Assembly: GCF_003054055.1 (NCBI RefSeq)
Contig: NZ_QBKI01000011.1
Span: 1 to 64,000 of the forward strand
Origin: Pontibacter mucosus
GTDB lineage: Bacteria > Bacteroidota > Bacteroidia > Cytophagales > Hymenobacteraceae
Reading direction: 5' to 3'
DNA length: 64,000 bases
In this document: positions 1 through 9,185 of the stretch, one piece after another
How the letters are laid out: each line of letters opens with the position of its first letter
Numbering within the stretch: the first letter of the stretch is position 1
Position numbers and translations under genes: made by a program
The notes under the pieces: model-generated
What the model was told of the DNA's origin: nothing
Databases searched by the model: none
Seen by the model: the letters and a program-made list of their open reading frames with translations, nothing else

Positions 1-41
1 AGATCCTGTATCCTTTCCCACTGCTCATTGGTTAGCTCCAT
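1..41 (-). CDS. IS5/IS402-type transposase, N-terminus only (cut by window edge)
   Basis: Read on the minus strand from an ATG at 41, the 13 complete codons give M-E-L-T-N-E-Q-W-E-R-I-Q-D. This is the typical opening of IS5-family (IS402/IS427-type, DUF4096) transposases, whose proteins often begin M-x-L-T-D-E-Q-W. The rest of the gene lies outside the window, so intactness cannot be judged. Its position next to polysaccharide genes is common for insertion sequences. The assignment rests on a short stretch of sequence; another IS5-group transposase is possible. Confidence 0.6.
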   Translation of the reverse strand, partial: MELTNEQWERIQD

Positions 42-96
42 GAGCAACTAACAAGAGAATCTAAAACCTAATTCCTATTTTTGAGATAGCTTCTAG
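1..96 (-). mobile_element. End of an IS5-like insertion sequence (partial)
   Basis: Upstream of the transposase start lie about 55 AT-rich bases. On the minus strand they include AGAAGCTATCTCAAAAATAG (77-96), which resembles the general style of IS5-group ends (a short GA-rich tip followed by CTC and an A-run). The outer boundary near 93-97 is inferred; the matching inverted repeat lies off the window, so neither the repeat nor a target duplication can be confirmed. Confidence 0.4.
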
Positions 97-206
97 TAAA
101 AACAAAGCCCTATTTTAGAGAATTCAACTTCAAGTTAACTAGCGAGAGTAGACTCTTTCAAACAATTAGTAAATCCTGTACATTTGCTAACCATTAAATC
201 CTTTTC

Positions 207-938
207 ATGAAAATCAGCTTTGTTATTCTTACCTGGAATCGCTATAAATTCTTAGAGAAATGTTTGCAGGAACTCCTAAATAATATTGAAGATTTAGCGA
301 GTTGTGAAGTTATAGTAATGGACAATGGATCAACTGATGCTACAGACATTGTATTAAAAAAATATACAGAAAATGCACATGTGAGAATAATCAGGAGTGA
401 GACCAACCAGGGTTTAAATGCTTACAAAAAACTGTTTAAAGCAGCAAATGGCGAGTATGTTGTTATAGTCGATGATGACGTTCTTGCCTTTCCAAGAGGG
501 TTGGATAAGATATTTATGGATTATATGCATGTATTTCCTGATTATGGTTTCTTAGCGTTGAATGTGGTTCAGAATGAGTTTACAAACGGTGCGAAACCTG
601 GACCTGAGGCTTATGTAGAAGAAATAAGGGAGAATAAGGTTGTAGAGAAAGGCCCTACTGGGGGATGGTGTTCATGCTTTAGAAAAAAAGATTTCAGTAA
701 AATTAGCTTGAGATTCAATTTTACTAATCTAAACATGAAGAGGGGAGAGGACGGTCTCATTTCAAAGCTATTCTATCATAAGCTAGGCTTGAAGTCAGGA
801 TTGATTAAGGAGGCAATATGCTTTCATGCATGTGGACCTTATTATGCAAAAGAATTTGGTCATATAGAACGAGAAATTGAAAAATATTCCAAGGCTGGTC
901 TAAAGAGCTTTGTTGATACTTATAAGTTGTATAAGTAA
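207..938 (+). CDS. Glycosyltransferase family 2 protein
   Basis: A 243-residue GT-A-fold glycosyltransferase, expected to move a sugar from a nucleotide-sugar to a growing surface polysaccharide or protein glycan at the cytoplasmic face. It opens with the family 2 strand SFVILTWNR (4-12), followed by VIVMDNGSTD (35-44) for nucleotide binding and VDDD (88-91) as the metal-binding DxD region. There is no transmembrane segment, so it should be soluble or peripherally attached. The gene is AT-rich compared with the genes after 2.1 kb and lies between an IS edge and a Wzz-like gene, which suggests the end of an acquired polysaccharide cluster. Donor and acceptor cannot be read from sequence. Confidence 0.85.
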   Translation: MKISFVILTWNRYKFLEKCLQELLNNIEDLASCEVIVMDNGSTDATDIVLKKYTENAHVRIIRSETNQGLNAYKKLFKAANGEYVVIVDDDVLAFPRGLDKIFMDYMHVFPDYGFLALNVVQNEFTNGAKPGPEAYVEEIRENKVVEKGPTGGWCSCFRKKDFSKISLRFNFTNLNMKRGEDGLISKLFYHKLGLKSGLIKEAICFHACGPYYAKEFGHIEREIEKYSKAGLKSFVDTYKLYK

Positions 939-1182
939 GTTTAAAATAAAGATGTAGCTCCAGAAAACAGTCTCCAATTCTCGTGAATTACCATAAAAAG
1001 ATAACCTCAAATGCGATTTTCATTAGGTAATGCTACTTATGAGTGCATAAAAAAATGAAACTAGCGGCGTTAACTTTTTCCTCTATGAGTCCCTTTGCTG
1101 AACTGATAGAAGAGGTTGGCTTTATAAAACCTTTATTTTAAAGAGGCATCTAAATATTTATCTTTGAGGAAAACCACTGCAG

Positions 1183-2091
1183 ATGTATAATAAACTTAAG
1201 CAAGAACAGGAGGGTAAAAATCTTTATCAGCACGATGAGCTTGACCTTCGTTATTTGTTAGATAAAATTGGGAAAGGCTTTGGTGCTATACATCGGAAAT
1301 TCCGCTTTTTAATACAATCGGTACGAAATAGATATCTCCTAATTATCCTCTTTACACTTGTTGGCCTTGGAGTCAGTTATCTTGTTGTACGATCAACCAA
1401 GCCTTATTATTCTTCTTCCATGACATTGGTTCTGGCTGAGATTCGGAATCAGTTTGTGGAAAATCAGTTGCAAAGGCTATCTATCATGATTCAAGAAGAT
1501 AACTACCAAGCAGTAGCGGAAGAGCTTGATATTTCCAGTGAGACAGCTCGACAGATCAAAGAGATGGCATTCTCCAATCTAGATCAGGATATTATTGCTG
1601 AAGATAGCGTTTTAACGGGTTCTCCATTCGAGATACAGCTTACTCTGTATAATCCGGTTTATTTTAATTCTTTGGAGCCTGCTATAGCTAATTATTTAGA
1701 GAGCAACAGGTATTTCTTTAAACAAAAGCTTATTAAGCAAAGGGAGGTGGAACGTATGATTAGCAAACTCAAGGAAGATATTACAGCAATGGATAGTGTG
1801 AAAAAGGCCGTGGTGTCTCCTCGGGGGCCAGTTAATGGTTTTGTTTACGGTCAGCCCTTGGATCCAGCTAACCTTTTCCGTGAAAGTATAAGCATGTACC
1901 AGAAGCAGGTGGAGCTTGAGGGAGACCTCGAACAGCTCGATAACATTCAAATTGTGAATGGTTTTACTCCTCGTCTGAGACCAACTGGCCCCAATTTGTT
2001 AAAATATCTACTCATAGGTGGGCTGATTGCATTCTTAATAAGCATTTCTATAGCATTGATCCTGGAAAGCAGGAGAAGGAGAGAGCCGTGA
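1183..2091 (+). CDS. Wzz-like polysaccharide chain-length determinant
   Basis: A 302-residue inner-membrane protein with the Wzz/PCP layout: a cytoplasmic N-terminus of about 50 residues, a membrane segment near 53-70, a largely helical periplasmic domain rich in charged residues, and a second membrane segment near 273-292 followed by a basic tail. Wzz-type proteins set the chain length of O-antigen or exopolysaccharide by acting with the Wzy polymerase. No tyrosine-kinase domain is fused, unlike Wzc. The 244-nt gap from the glycosyltransferase holds no gene that I can see. Like its neighbour it is AT-rich. A strong hairpin follows its stop. Confidence 0.75.
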   Translation: MYNKLKQEQEGKNLYQHDELDLRYLLDKIGKGFGAIHRKFRFLIQSVRNRYLLIILFTLVGLGVSYLVVRSTKPYYSSSMTLVLAEIRNQFVENQLQRLSIMIQEDNYQAVAEELDISSETARQIKEMAFSNLDQDIIAEDSVLTGSPFEIQLTLYNPVYFNSLEPAIANYLESNRYFFKQKLIKQREVERMISKLKEDITAMDSVKKAVVSPRGPVNGFVYGQPLDPANLFRESISMYQKQVELEGDLEQLDNIQIVNGFTPRLRPTGPNLLKYLLIGGLIAFLISISIALILESRRRREP

Positions 2092-2118
2092 AACTAACTC
2101 TTCTTCGACTAAAATACG

Positions 2119-2152
2119 AAAGCCGCTGCTAGTAATTTAGCAGCGGCTTTTT
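2119..2152. terminator. Bidirectional terminator between wzz-like gene and GNAT-nitrilase
   Basis: A perfect 12-bp stem (2119-2130 with 2139-2150) and an 8-nt loop is followed by T-rich sequence on the plus strand and preceded by A-rich sequence. It lies between convergent genes and can serve both. Confidence 0.85.
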
Positions 2153-2161
2153 ACTTCTATC

Positions 2162-3718
2162 CTACTCATCCTTCCGCATCACCCAACTCAGGTTATACAG
2201 ATCCCTGCGGCGGTCTTTCAGGTTGCGGACGCTGCCGGCTGTGTTCAGGTCTTTGAGCAAGTCCAAGTCCAGGTCGGCAATCAAGGTCATCTCCGTGTTT
2301 GGGGTGGCTTCAGCCACCACCGCGTCGTGCGGGAAAGCGAAGTCGGAAGGGGAGAAGACTGCGGATTGGGAGTACTGGATGTCCATGTTCTCCACTTTCG
2401 GCAGGTTGCCGACACTGCCTGTAATTGCCACGTAGCACTCGTTTTCGATGGCACGGGCCTGGGCGCAGAGGCGTACACGCAGGTAGGCGTTTTTGGTATC
2501 GGTCCAGAAGGGCACAAACAGGATTTTCATGTCCATGTCCGACAGCATGCGGGCCAGCTCCGGGAACTCCACATCGTAGCAGATAAGGATGCCGATTTTG
2601 CCGATATCGGTGTCGAAAATCTTGAGCTTGTGGCCGCCGCGCATACCCCAGTAATGCGACTCATCGGGCGTGACGTGTAGCTTATACTGTGAGTCGTAGG
2701 TGCCGTCGCGGCGACAGAGGTAGCTTACATTGTAGAGCTTGTTGTCGTAATACTCCGGCATACTGCCCGCGATGATGTTGATGTTGTAGGACAGCGCCAG
2801 GTGAATCATGCGCTCACGAATTTCCTCGGTATACTCTGCCATACTTCGGATAGCCTCAGAGGGAGTGTCCTCGTTAGAGAGGGCCATGAGGGGCGCGTTG
2901 AAGAACTCCGGGAACATCACGATGTCTGACTTGTAGGAACTAACCGTATCCACAAAGAACTCCACCTGCTGCATAAAATCATCAATATCCTTAATGGCCC
3001 GCATCTGCCACTGCACAATGCCGATGCGCACAACCGTCTTCTTCCCGCCGATGAGTTTGTTCTTTTCCTGCTCCTCATAGTACACGTTAATCCATTCCAG
3101 CAGGGTGGCATAGGCCCGGGAGTCCTTATCATCAGGGAGGTAGCCTTTCAGGATGCGGCGCACGTGAAAATCGTTGCTGAGTTGGAAGGAGAGTACCGGG
3201 TCAGAAAGCTCCTTGTTGCGCACCATCTCAATGTACTTGGCGGGCGTAAGTTTATTGGCGTAGTCTTTATAGCCAGGAATACGACCGCCGGCAATAATGC
3301 CACGTAAGTTCAGCTTCTCGCAGATCTCTTTGCGGGCATCATACAAACGGCGTCCGAGGCGCAGGTTACGGTAATCCGGGTGCACAAACACGTCAATGCC
3401 ATAAAGCGTGTCACCCTCGGGGTCGTGGGTCTTAAAAGAGCCCTTGTCTATGATCTGATCGTAGGTGTGCTTGTCGCCATACTCATCGTAATCTACTATG
3501 ATACTTAAGGCAGCAGCCACTACTTTGCCATTGTCTTCAATGCATATTTGCCCTTCCGGAAACTTCTTCAGCAGGTTAGAGAATTCTTTACGCGTCCAGG
3601 CACCGTCGATGCTGGAGTACACAATCTCCATAATCTCTTTTACCTCCTTGTAATCCTTCAGCTCCAGCTGGCGCAGCAGCAACCTATGTTCAAAGCTTAA
3701 CTCTTCTCTTTCGCTCAT
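2162..3718 (-). CDS. GNAT acetyltransferase fused to a carbon-nitrogen hydrolase
   Basis: A 518-residue two-domain protein. Residues about 10-220 form a GNAT N-acetyltransferase; the acetyl-CoA loop is around 115-129 (DYRNLRLGRRLYDAR). Residues about 230-510 form a nitrilase-superfamily amidohydrolase with a complete Glu-Lys-Cys triad: E271 (MFPEFF), K346 (QYKLHV) and C380 (ILICYDVEFPE). Such fusions occur in many bacteria; the substrate is unknown to me. The hydrolase would cleave a C-N bond of an amide and the GNAT part would acylate an amine, so an amide or polyamine-like metabolite is a reasonable guess. The gene stands alone between hairpins at 2119 and 3824. Confidence 0.88.
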   Translation of the reverse strand: MSEREELSFEHRLLLRQLELKDYKEVKEIMEIVYSSIDGAWTRKEFSNLLKKFPEGQICIEDNGKVVAAALSIIVDYDEYGDKHTYDQIIDKGSFKTHDPEGDTLYGIDVFVHPDYRNLRLGRRLYDARKEICEKLNLRGIIAGGRIPGYKDYANKLTPAKYIEMVRNKELSDPVLSFQLSNDFHVRRILKGYLPDDKDSRAYATLLEWINVYYEEQEKNKLIGGKKTVVRIGIVQWQMRAIKDIDDFMQQVEFFVDTVSSYKSDIVMFPEFFNAPLMALSNEDTPSEAIRSMAEYTEEIRERMIHLALSYNINIIAGSMPEYYDNKLYNVSYLCRRDGTYDSQYKLHVTPDESHYWGMRGGHKLKIFDTDIGKIGILICYDVEFPELARMLSDMDMKILFVPFWTDTKNAYLRVRLCAQARAIENECYVAITGSVGNLPKVENMDIQYSQSAVFSPSDFAFPHDAVVAEATPNTEMTLIADLDLDLLKDLNTAGSVRNLKDRRRDLYNLSWVMRKDE

Positions 3719-3823
3719 TCTATCTTACTTCTTATTTATACTTGTAGCTATATACGTATGCTTGTTATACTTTTGATATGACAGCTCCATGGAGGAATAA
3801 AAGTATAAGGATACAAAAATAAA

Positions 3824-3856
3824 CAGAGAAGCGCAGTTTATGGCTGCGCTTCTCTG
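3824..3856 (-). terminator. Terminator after scoB
   Basis: A perfect 13-bp stem (3824-3836 with 3844-3856) with a 7-nt loop lies just past the scoB stop. Read on the minus strand it is followed by a TTTATTTTT run. Confidence 0.85.
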
Positions 3857-3881
3857 CTTTAGATCGTTCGATGGGGGCAGT

Positions 3882-4538
3882 TTATACTTCTATCTCCGGG
3901 ATATCTCCTTCAATAATCAGATTGCCCTCTGTCGCTGCCTTGATTTCGTCTACGGTTACGCCGGGCGCCCGCTCCAGTAGCTTAAAGCCGCCATCCACTA
4001 CTTCGAGCACAGCCAGGTCGGTCACGATTTTTTTCACGCAGCTCAGGCCCGTGATGGGCAGGGAGCATTTCTTCAGCAGTTTGGAGGAGCCGTCGCGGGC
4101 CGTATGCTGCATGGCTACGATGATGTTTTTTGCCGAGGCTACCAAATCCATCGCGCCGCCCATGCCTTTCACCATTTTGCCTGGTATTTTCCAGTTAGCG
4201 ATATCGCCGGTCTCGGACACTTCCATGGCGCCCAGGATGGTCAGGTCCACGTGCTCCCCCCGGATCATGCCGAAGCTATCAGCAGAGCTGAATATGGAGG
4301 AGCCTGGCAGCGTGGTTATCGTTTGTTTGCCGGCGTTGATCAGATCCGGGTCCACCTGGTCTTCGGTGGGGAAGGGCCCCATGCCCAGCAACCCGTTCTC
4401 CGACTGCAGCACCACCTCTATACCCTGTGGTATATAGTTGGCTACGAGAGTAGGGATGCCGATGCCCAGGTTTACATACATGCCGTTCCTGAGTTCCTTT
4501 GCTATTCGCTTCGCTATGCCGTGTTTATCTAATGCCAT
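3882..4538 (-). CDS. scoB: 3-oxoacid CoA-transferase subunit B
   Basis: The beta subunit (218 aa) of succinyl-CoA:3-ketoacid CoA-transferase, which moves CoA between succinyl-CoA and acetoacetate and so links ketone-body and leucine breakdown to acetyl-CoA. The catalytic motif [12 protein letters not shown] is at 46-57 with E47 as the glutamate that forms the thioester intermediate. G-I-G-I-P at 25-29 is also typical. It follows scoA with 11 nt between the genes and must be co-transcribed. Length and motifs are normal for the family. Confidence 0.95.
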   Translation of the reverse strand: MALDKHGIAKRIAKELRNGMYVNLGIGIPTLVANYIPQGIEVVLQSENGLLGMGPFPTEDQVDPDLINAGKQTITTLPGSSIFSSADSFGMIRGEHVDLTILGAMEVSETGDIANWKIPGKMVKGMGGAMDLVASAKNIIVAMQHTARDGSSKLLKKCSLPITGLSCVKKIVTDLAVLEVVDGGFKLLERAPGVTVDEIKAATEGNLIIEGDIPEIEV

Positions 4539-4549
4539 GTTAGTCGGGG

Positions 4550-5248
4550 TTAAGCTGTTCTTACAGTACGCTGTTCTATTCGTTTCTCATACCCTTCGCC
4601 CTGGAAGATGCGCTGCACAAAGATGCCGGGAGTGTGGATCATGTTCGGGTCGAGTTCACCGGCCGGCACAAGCTCCTCTACCTCTGCCACCGTGATCTTA
4701 CCGGCAGTGGCCATCATGGGATTAAAGTTGCGGGCAGTTCCTTTAAAGATGAGGTTTCCGGCAGTGTCGCCCTTCCAGGCTTTCACAAAGGAGAAATCAG
4801 CTTTCAGCCATTCTTCCATCAAATACATTTTGCCATTGAACTCGCGGCTTTCCTTGCCTTCGCCAACCTCGGTACCGAAGCCGGCAGGGGTAAAAAAAGC
4901 CGGGATACCGGCTCCGCCGGCTCGTATCCGTTCTGCAAGCGTTCCCTGCGGAATCAACTCCACCTCCAGTTCACCGGTAAGCAGCTGCCGCTCAAACTCC
5001 GCGTTCTCGCCTACATAACTTGCTATCATTTTTCTTACCTGTCGCCGCTGCAGCAGCAGGCCGATGCCAAAGTCGTCTACCCCCGCGTTATTGGAAATAC
5101 AGGTGAGTTCTTTAACACCCAGTCGCAGCAGCTCCCGAATGGCATTTTCAGGTATGCCGCAAAGCCCAAAGCCGCCGAGCATCAAGGTCATGCCGTCCTG
5201 AACGCCTTGCAGTGCCTCCTGTGCGTTTTTAACAGTCTTGTTGATCAT
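4550..5248 (-). CDS. scoA: 3-oxoacid CoA-transferase subunit A
   Basis: The alpha subunit (232 aa) of the same CoA-transferase. It carries the CoA-binding loop GGFGLCGIP at 25-33 and the usual alpha-subunit ending with R-T-V-R. The ATG at 5248 gives a typical N-terminus ([13 protein letters not shown]). It is the first gene of a two-gene operon with scoB. The upstream 277 nt before ribF's end contain only the ribF terminator and AT-rich sequence; the small ORF at 5295-5504 does not look real. Confidence 0.95.
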   Translation of the reverse strand: MINKTVKNAQEALQGVQDGMTLMLGGFGLCGIPENAIRELLRLGVKELTCISNNAGVDDFGIGLLLQRRQVRKMIASYVGENAEFERQLLTGELEVELIPQGTLAERIRAGGAGIPAFFTPAGFGTEVGEGKESREFNGKMYLMEEWLKADFSFVKAWKGDTAGNLIFKGTARNFNPMMATAGKITVAEVEELVPAGELDPNMIHTPGIFVQRIFQGEGYEKRIEQRTVRTA

Positions 5249-5471
5249 AGTCTTTCGTAGTTTTCATCCCAGCTTTAATTTATATATAAAAAAGTTAATA
5301 CCTAAATATACTTTTCGTTTTTTGTCTGATTAGGTTATACTTTTCGGGAGGGATGGCTCTATTTATAGAGCAATTTTTCGAACTGGCGCTTAGACTATAC
5401 CGGTCTGCGTTATTCTGTGCAAGCGGCTTCGCAGCTGCCGAATCTTCCGGGCGTTTTAAATAAGCAAGCAT

Positions 5472-5500
5472 AAAAAAAGCGGCCATCTGTATAGCCGCTC
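5472..5500 (-). terminator. Terminator after ribF
   Basis: On the minus strand, 26 nt after the ribF stop, the stem AGCGGC(T/C)AT... pairs across a short loop and is followed by seven T residues (5472-5478 on the plus strand). Confidence 0.8.
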
Positions 5501-5525
5501 TCAATAACTGTCCTACCTCCGGGTT

Positions 5526-6458
5526 TTACCTGAAGTCCAACACATGTGCCGTAGCCTGTTTGTCCTGCTCTAGCTGTTGCTTTAAGGAGTCAAGGCTATC
5601 AAACTTGCGCTCCTTGCGCAGCTGTTCTATAAAATGCACCGTCATCTCTTTACCGTACAAGTCGCCCTCAAATTCAAGCAGGTGTACCTCCAGTCTCAAC
5701 TTCCTGCCATCCACGGTGGGCCTCAGGCCAATGTTCATCATGGCCGGGTAACGCTCGCCCTCTACATTGGCCCACACGGCATACACGCCGTTTCCGGGTA
5801 TGAGCTTGTGGGTAGGGGGGAGCGCCAGGTTAGCGGTTGGAAAGCCGATGGTGCGGCCGATTTTATCGCCTTGCTCCACCACAGAGGTCAGGCTGTACGG
5901 ACGGCCAAGATAGCTGTTGGCCGTCTCGATGTCACCGACTTCGAGTGCTTTTCTGATCTTGGTGGAGCTAACGCCCACGTCGTCCACATCCTGCCTCGGA
6001 ATTTCCTCTACCTCAAATCCGTATTGCTCCGAGCGGGCCTTCAGGTGCTCAAAGCTGCCTTCGCGGTTCTTGCCGAAGCGATGGTCGTAGCCGATGACCA
6101 GTACCTTGGTATTGATGGCGCGTACCAGAATGTCGGTGATAAAACTGCGGGAGGAGGTGCGGGAGAACTCTTTTGTAAAGGGGATGATGAGCAGGTAGTC
6201 GATGCCGAAGCTGCGGAGTTGATCGATGCGCTCTTCAATAGTAGAGAGCAGCCGAAGTTTATTGTCCTCCGGGAAAAGCACCAGGCGCGGATGCGGCCAG
6301 AAGGTAATTACCACGCTCTGCCCGTTGCTCTGGCGGGCACGCTCCATTACCCTGCGCAGAATTTTCTGGTGGCCCACGTGCACACCGTCAAAAGTGCCGC
6401 TGGTTACAACAGCGTGGCTCAAAAGCGGGAAATCAGCAATGCTACGAATTACTTCCAT
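5526..6458 (-). CDS. ribF: Bifunctional riboflavin kinase / FAD synthetase
   Basis: A 310-residue enzyme that phosphorylates riboflavin to FMN and adenylylates FMN to FAD in the cytoplasm. The N-terminal nucleotidyltransferase domain shows SGTFDGVHVGH (20-30) and the SSTKIR motif (about 163-168). The C-terminal kinase domain has GRTIGFPTANL (about 201-211) for ATP and flavin binding. It overlaps the end of truB by 17 nt, indicating translational coupling, and ends the ftsX-DUF3098-uppP-truB-ribF operon, an arrangement common in Bacteroidota. No FMN riboswitch is visible. Confidence 0.96.
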   Translation of the reverse strand: MEVIRSIADFPLLSHAVVTSGTFDGVHVGHQKILRRVMERARQSNGQSVVITFWPHPRLVLFPEDNKLRLLSTIEERIDQLRSFGIDYLLIIPFTKEFSRTSSRSFITDILVRAINTKVLVIGYDHRFGKNREGSFEHLKARSEQYGFEVEEIPRQDVDDVGVSSTKIRKALEVGDIETANSYLGRPYSLTSVVEQGDKIGRTIGFPTANLALPPTHKLIPGNGVYAVWANVEGERYPAMMNIGLRPTVDGRKLRLEVHLLEFEGDLYGKEMTVHFIEQLRKERKFDSLDSLKQQLEQDKQATAHVLDFR

Positions 6459-7140
6459 CCGTTTCCTCCAGCTGCTTTTTTCTTATCGCTACGATGTCTT
6501 CAATGGTCAGGGCGTCCTCGAGTTTATACTCCCCGATGCGGGTGCGCTCGAGCTTGGAAAGGTGGGCGCCCACACCTAATTTCTGGCCCAGGTCGTGTGC
6601 CAGGCTGCGGATGTAGGTGCCCTTGCTGCAAACTACCCTGAACTCCACCTCCGGTCCATTTATACTTGTGATGTCGAAGGCTTGTATCGTTACCGTGCGC
6701 GACTTCAGTTCCACGTCTTTTCCTTTGCGGGCCAGAGTATAGGCACGCTTTCCGTCTATCTGTACGGCAGAATAAATGGGCGGCACCTGCTCTATAGTAC
6801 CAACAAAAGTTTTGGCAGCCTCCTTTATACTTTCTTCGGTCAGGTGGTCAATCGCGCGCGTCTCCATTACCTCAGTTTCCCGGTCGTAGGAGGGGGTTGT
6901 TTCCCCAAGGCGGATGACACCCGTGTATTCTTTCTCCTGTCCCTGGATTTCGTCGATGCGCTTGGTGAACTTGCCGGTGCAAAGAATAAGCAGGCCCGTA
7001 GCGAGGGGGTCCAGTGTGCCGGCATGCCCTACCTTCTTCTCACGGATGGTATTCCGCACCTTTTTTACCACATCGAACGAGGTCCAGCCGAGTGGTTTGT
7101 TAATGAGCAGTATTTCGCCGGCGGCAAAGTCGTATTGCAT
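6442..7140 (-). CDS. truB: tRNA pseudouridine(55) synthase
   Basis: A 232-residue enzyme that converts U55 of the T-loop of most tRNAs to pseudouridine. The catalytic aspartate is D44 in GTLDPLATG (41-49), preceded by NKPLGWTSFD (14-23). It lacks the extra C-terminal PUA-like domain of longer homologues, which is usual for short Bacteroidota TruB. It starts 3 nt after the uppP stop and overlaps ribF by 17 nt, so the three are tightly coupled. Confidence 0.96.
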   Translation of the reverse strand: MQYDFAAGEILLINKPLGWTSFDVVKKVRNTIREKKVGHAGTLDPLATGLLILCTGKFTKRIDEIQGQEKEYTGVIRLGETTPSYDRETEVMETRAIDHLTEESIKEAAKTFVGTIEQVPPIYSAVQIDGKRAYTLARKGKDVELKSRTVTIQAFDITSINGPEVEFRVVCSKGTYIRSLAHDLGQKLGVGAHLSKLERTRIGEYKLEDALTIEDIVAIRKKQLEETDGSNS

Positions 7141-7143
7141 AGT

Positions 7144-7977
7144 TTATACTCTTAAATCCACGCCCATGGCTAACAAAGCCAGCAGGACCATCCCCAGAGC
7201 AATTCTGTAGTAGCCAAAAAGCTTGAAGCCATACTTGGTCAGGAAGCTGATAAAGAACCTGATGGCGATCATGGCCACGATAAAGGCTACAAAATTACCC
7301 ACCAGCAGGAGCTGCAGGTCGTCTGAGGTGATAACTTTGGCGCTGTTCTGTATCTTAACGAGGTCAAAGCTCAAAAGGTCAGAGATTTCCAGTCCCAGCA
7401 GGTCGGTCAGAAGTTTGTAGGTGCCTGCCGCCAGCATGGTGGGCACGGCCAGGAAAAAGGAGAACTCCGCCGCCGTTTTTCTGTCCACGCCCTGGGCCAG
7501 GCCACCCACAATAGAGGCTGCCGACCTGGAAACACCCGGAATCATGGCCAGGCATTGTGCCAGGCCAATGAAAAAGGCATTTTTGTAGGTAACCTTCTCG
7601 CTTACAGAGTGGCGGAACCACTTGTCTACAAACAGCAGCACCACGCCCCCCAGTAGCAGCATCACGGCTGTTATCAGCACGCTCTCCAGCATACTGTCGA
7701 TGATGTCATTGAAGAGAAAGCCCAGCAAGGCCGCCGGAATAAAGGCGATCAGCAGCTTAAAGTAAAAATCCGTGCTCTGCAGGAAACGGCGCCAGTAAAG
7801 CACCACAACCGATAGGATTGCTCCGAACTGTATGTTTACGGTAAAAATTTTCGTTATCGGCAACTCGTTAATGCCCATCAGGCTCGAGGCGATAATCATG
7901 TGTCCTGTAGAGGAAATAGGTAAGAACTCGGTCAGTCCTTCAACGATGGCTAAAATAATAGCCTGCCAAACACTCAT
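7144..7977 (-). CDS. uppP: Undecaprenyl-diphosphatase
   Basis: A 277-residue polytopic membrane enzyme (BacA family) that removes a phosphate from undecaprenyl diphosphate to recycle the lipid carrier for peptidoglycan and O-antigen synthesis. Both family signatures are present: [14 protein letters not shown] at 13-26 and [14 protein letters not shown] in the middle. Several hydrophobic segments fill the remainder. It abuts DUF3098 (stop at 7978, start at 7977). Overexpression in other bacteria gives bacitracin tolerance. Confidence 0.96.
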   Translation of the reverse strand: MSVWQAIILAIVEGLTEFLPISSTGHMIIASSLMGINELPITKIFTVNIQFGAILSVVVLYWRRFLQSTDFYFKLLIAFIPAALLGFLFNDIIDSMLESVLITAVMLLLGGVVLLFVDKWFRHSVSEKVTYKNAFFIGLAQCLAMIPGVSRSAASIVGGLAQGVDRKTAAEFSFFLAVPTMLAAGTYKLLTDLLGLEISDLLSFDLVKIQNSAKVITSDDLQLLLVGNFVAFIVAMIAIRFFISFLTKYGFKLFGYYRIALGMVLLALLAMGVDLRV

Positions 7978-8196
7978 TTATTCTTTGGTTTTATCCTTTG
8001 CCATAATGGCGAAAAATTCAATAGCGAAACCGGCCAGCACCACCAGCGGGCCCAGCGTGATGCCCAGGAAACCGAGGCCATACTGCTCCTTGTCCAGGGT
8101 CATGATAAAGAAACCGAGTGCCAGAACGGCGATGCCCGCCAGCATCAGCACATAGTTCTTCTTGCCAAAGGCGAGGTTGTTTTTCTTATCCTCCAT
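7978..8196 (-). CDS. DUF3098 small membrane protein
   Basis: A 72-residue protein with two membrane segments (about 16-33 and 41-65) separated by a short loop (DKEQYG), with charged ends. It matches the DUF3098 family that Bacteroidota place between ftsX and uppP. The function is not known; conserved position next to ftsX suggests a link to the divisome or envelope synthesis. It lies 4 nt after ftsX and directly abuts uppP. Confidence 0.85.
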   Translation of the reverse strand: MEDKKNNLAFGKKNYVLMLAGIAVLALGFFIMTLDKEQYGLGFLGITLGPLVVLAGFAIEFFAIMAKDKTKE

Positions 8197-8200
8197 TATA

Positions 8201-9097
8201 TTAGTATAGTTCGTCTAAAGACATACCCAGGTACTTGCGCACCGCGCGGTAAGAGCTCATAAACCCGATGATCATGCCCAATATCACCATTGCGCCCATC
8301 AGGATGTAGGTTTGCTCGTCGTTGCGGAGCAGCTGCAGTTCGGTGATCTCATTATACGCGTAGTGCATCAGGCCAAAGATAAGCACAGAAGCCAGAATGC
8401 CGCTTGCCATGCCTTGCCAGGCTGCCCGCTTCAGGAAGGGGCGCTGTATAAAGAACGAGGTGGCCCCAACCAATTGCATGCTGCGTATCAGGAAACGCTG
8501 CGAGTATAGCGCCAGCTTGATGGTGTTGTTTATCAGGATAATAACCACCAGCACAAGTATGGCGGCAAAACCCAGCAATATGATGCTGAGCTTGCGGATG
8601 TTCTGGTTAATGGACTCGATAAGGCTCTCCACGTACTGCACCTCATACACACCCTCAATTTCCTCCAGGTCTGATTTTATACTTTTAAGCATGGCGGAAC
8701 TGGAGTGGTTGGCATCGATGCGAAGCACGTATGCGTCGCGCAGGGGGTTATCGCCCAGAAAGGCCATGAAGTCTTCGCCGGTTTCGTCCAGGAACGCCTT
8801 GGCACCTTCTTCCTTGGAGATGTAGCGCACCTGCGCCGTGTCGTTCTGGAAGGCGATGTATTCTTTGGCAGCAAAGGCTTTCTGCAACCTCACCCGCTGC
8901 ACCTCCGTCAGGTCGCGGTCCAGGTATACCTGCATTTCTATACTTTCCTTTACCCGTTGAGACAGCTTCTCTGCGTGGATGAGCAGCAACCCGAATACCC
9001 CAATCACAAAAAGCGCCAGCGTAATGCTGAACACCACCATCAGGTGCGGGTAGTTACCCAGTTTCTTCTTTTTAATGTGCTTTACTTTTGTTGCCAT
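8201..9097 (-). CDS. ftsX: Cell division ABC-type permease FtsX
   Basis: The membrane subunit of the FtsE-FtsX complex, which controls septal peptidoglycan hydrolases during division. I place the start at the ATG at 9097 (MATKVKHIKKKKLG), giving 298 residues; a start at 9136 would add 13 atypical residues. There is one membrane segment near the N-terminus, a periplasmic domain of about 120 residues, then three membrane segments, as expected for FtsX. ftsE is not in the window. It is the first gene of the operon running to ribF. Confidence 0.93.
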   Translation of the reverse strand: MATKVKHIKKKKLGNYPHLMVVFSITLALFVIGVFGLLLIHAEKLSQRVKESIEMQVYLDRDLTEVQRVRLQKAFAAKEYIAFQNDTAQVRYISKEEGAKAFLDETGEDFMAFLGDNPLRDAYVLRIDANHSSSAMLKSIKSDLEEIEGVYEVQYVESLIESINQNIRKLSIILLGFAAILVLVVIILINNTIKLALYSQRFLIRSMQLVGATSFFIQRPFLKRAAWQGMASGILASVLIFGLMHYAYNEITELQLLRNDEQTYILMGAMVILGMIIGFMSSYRAVRKYLGMSLDELY

Positions 9098-9185
9098 AGC
9101 TGTAGCCTTGCACACAAAATTAGAAATATATTTCACAAATGTGCAGCGTAGGGCACAAAGCGGCTAAAATTAAGCCTATCTCATA

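Noticed and set aside
5295-5504. 69-residue ORF between scoA and ribF
   Set aside because: It covers the ribF terminator and has no coding character.
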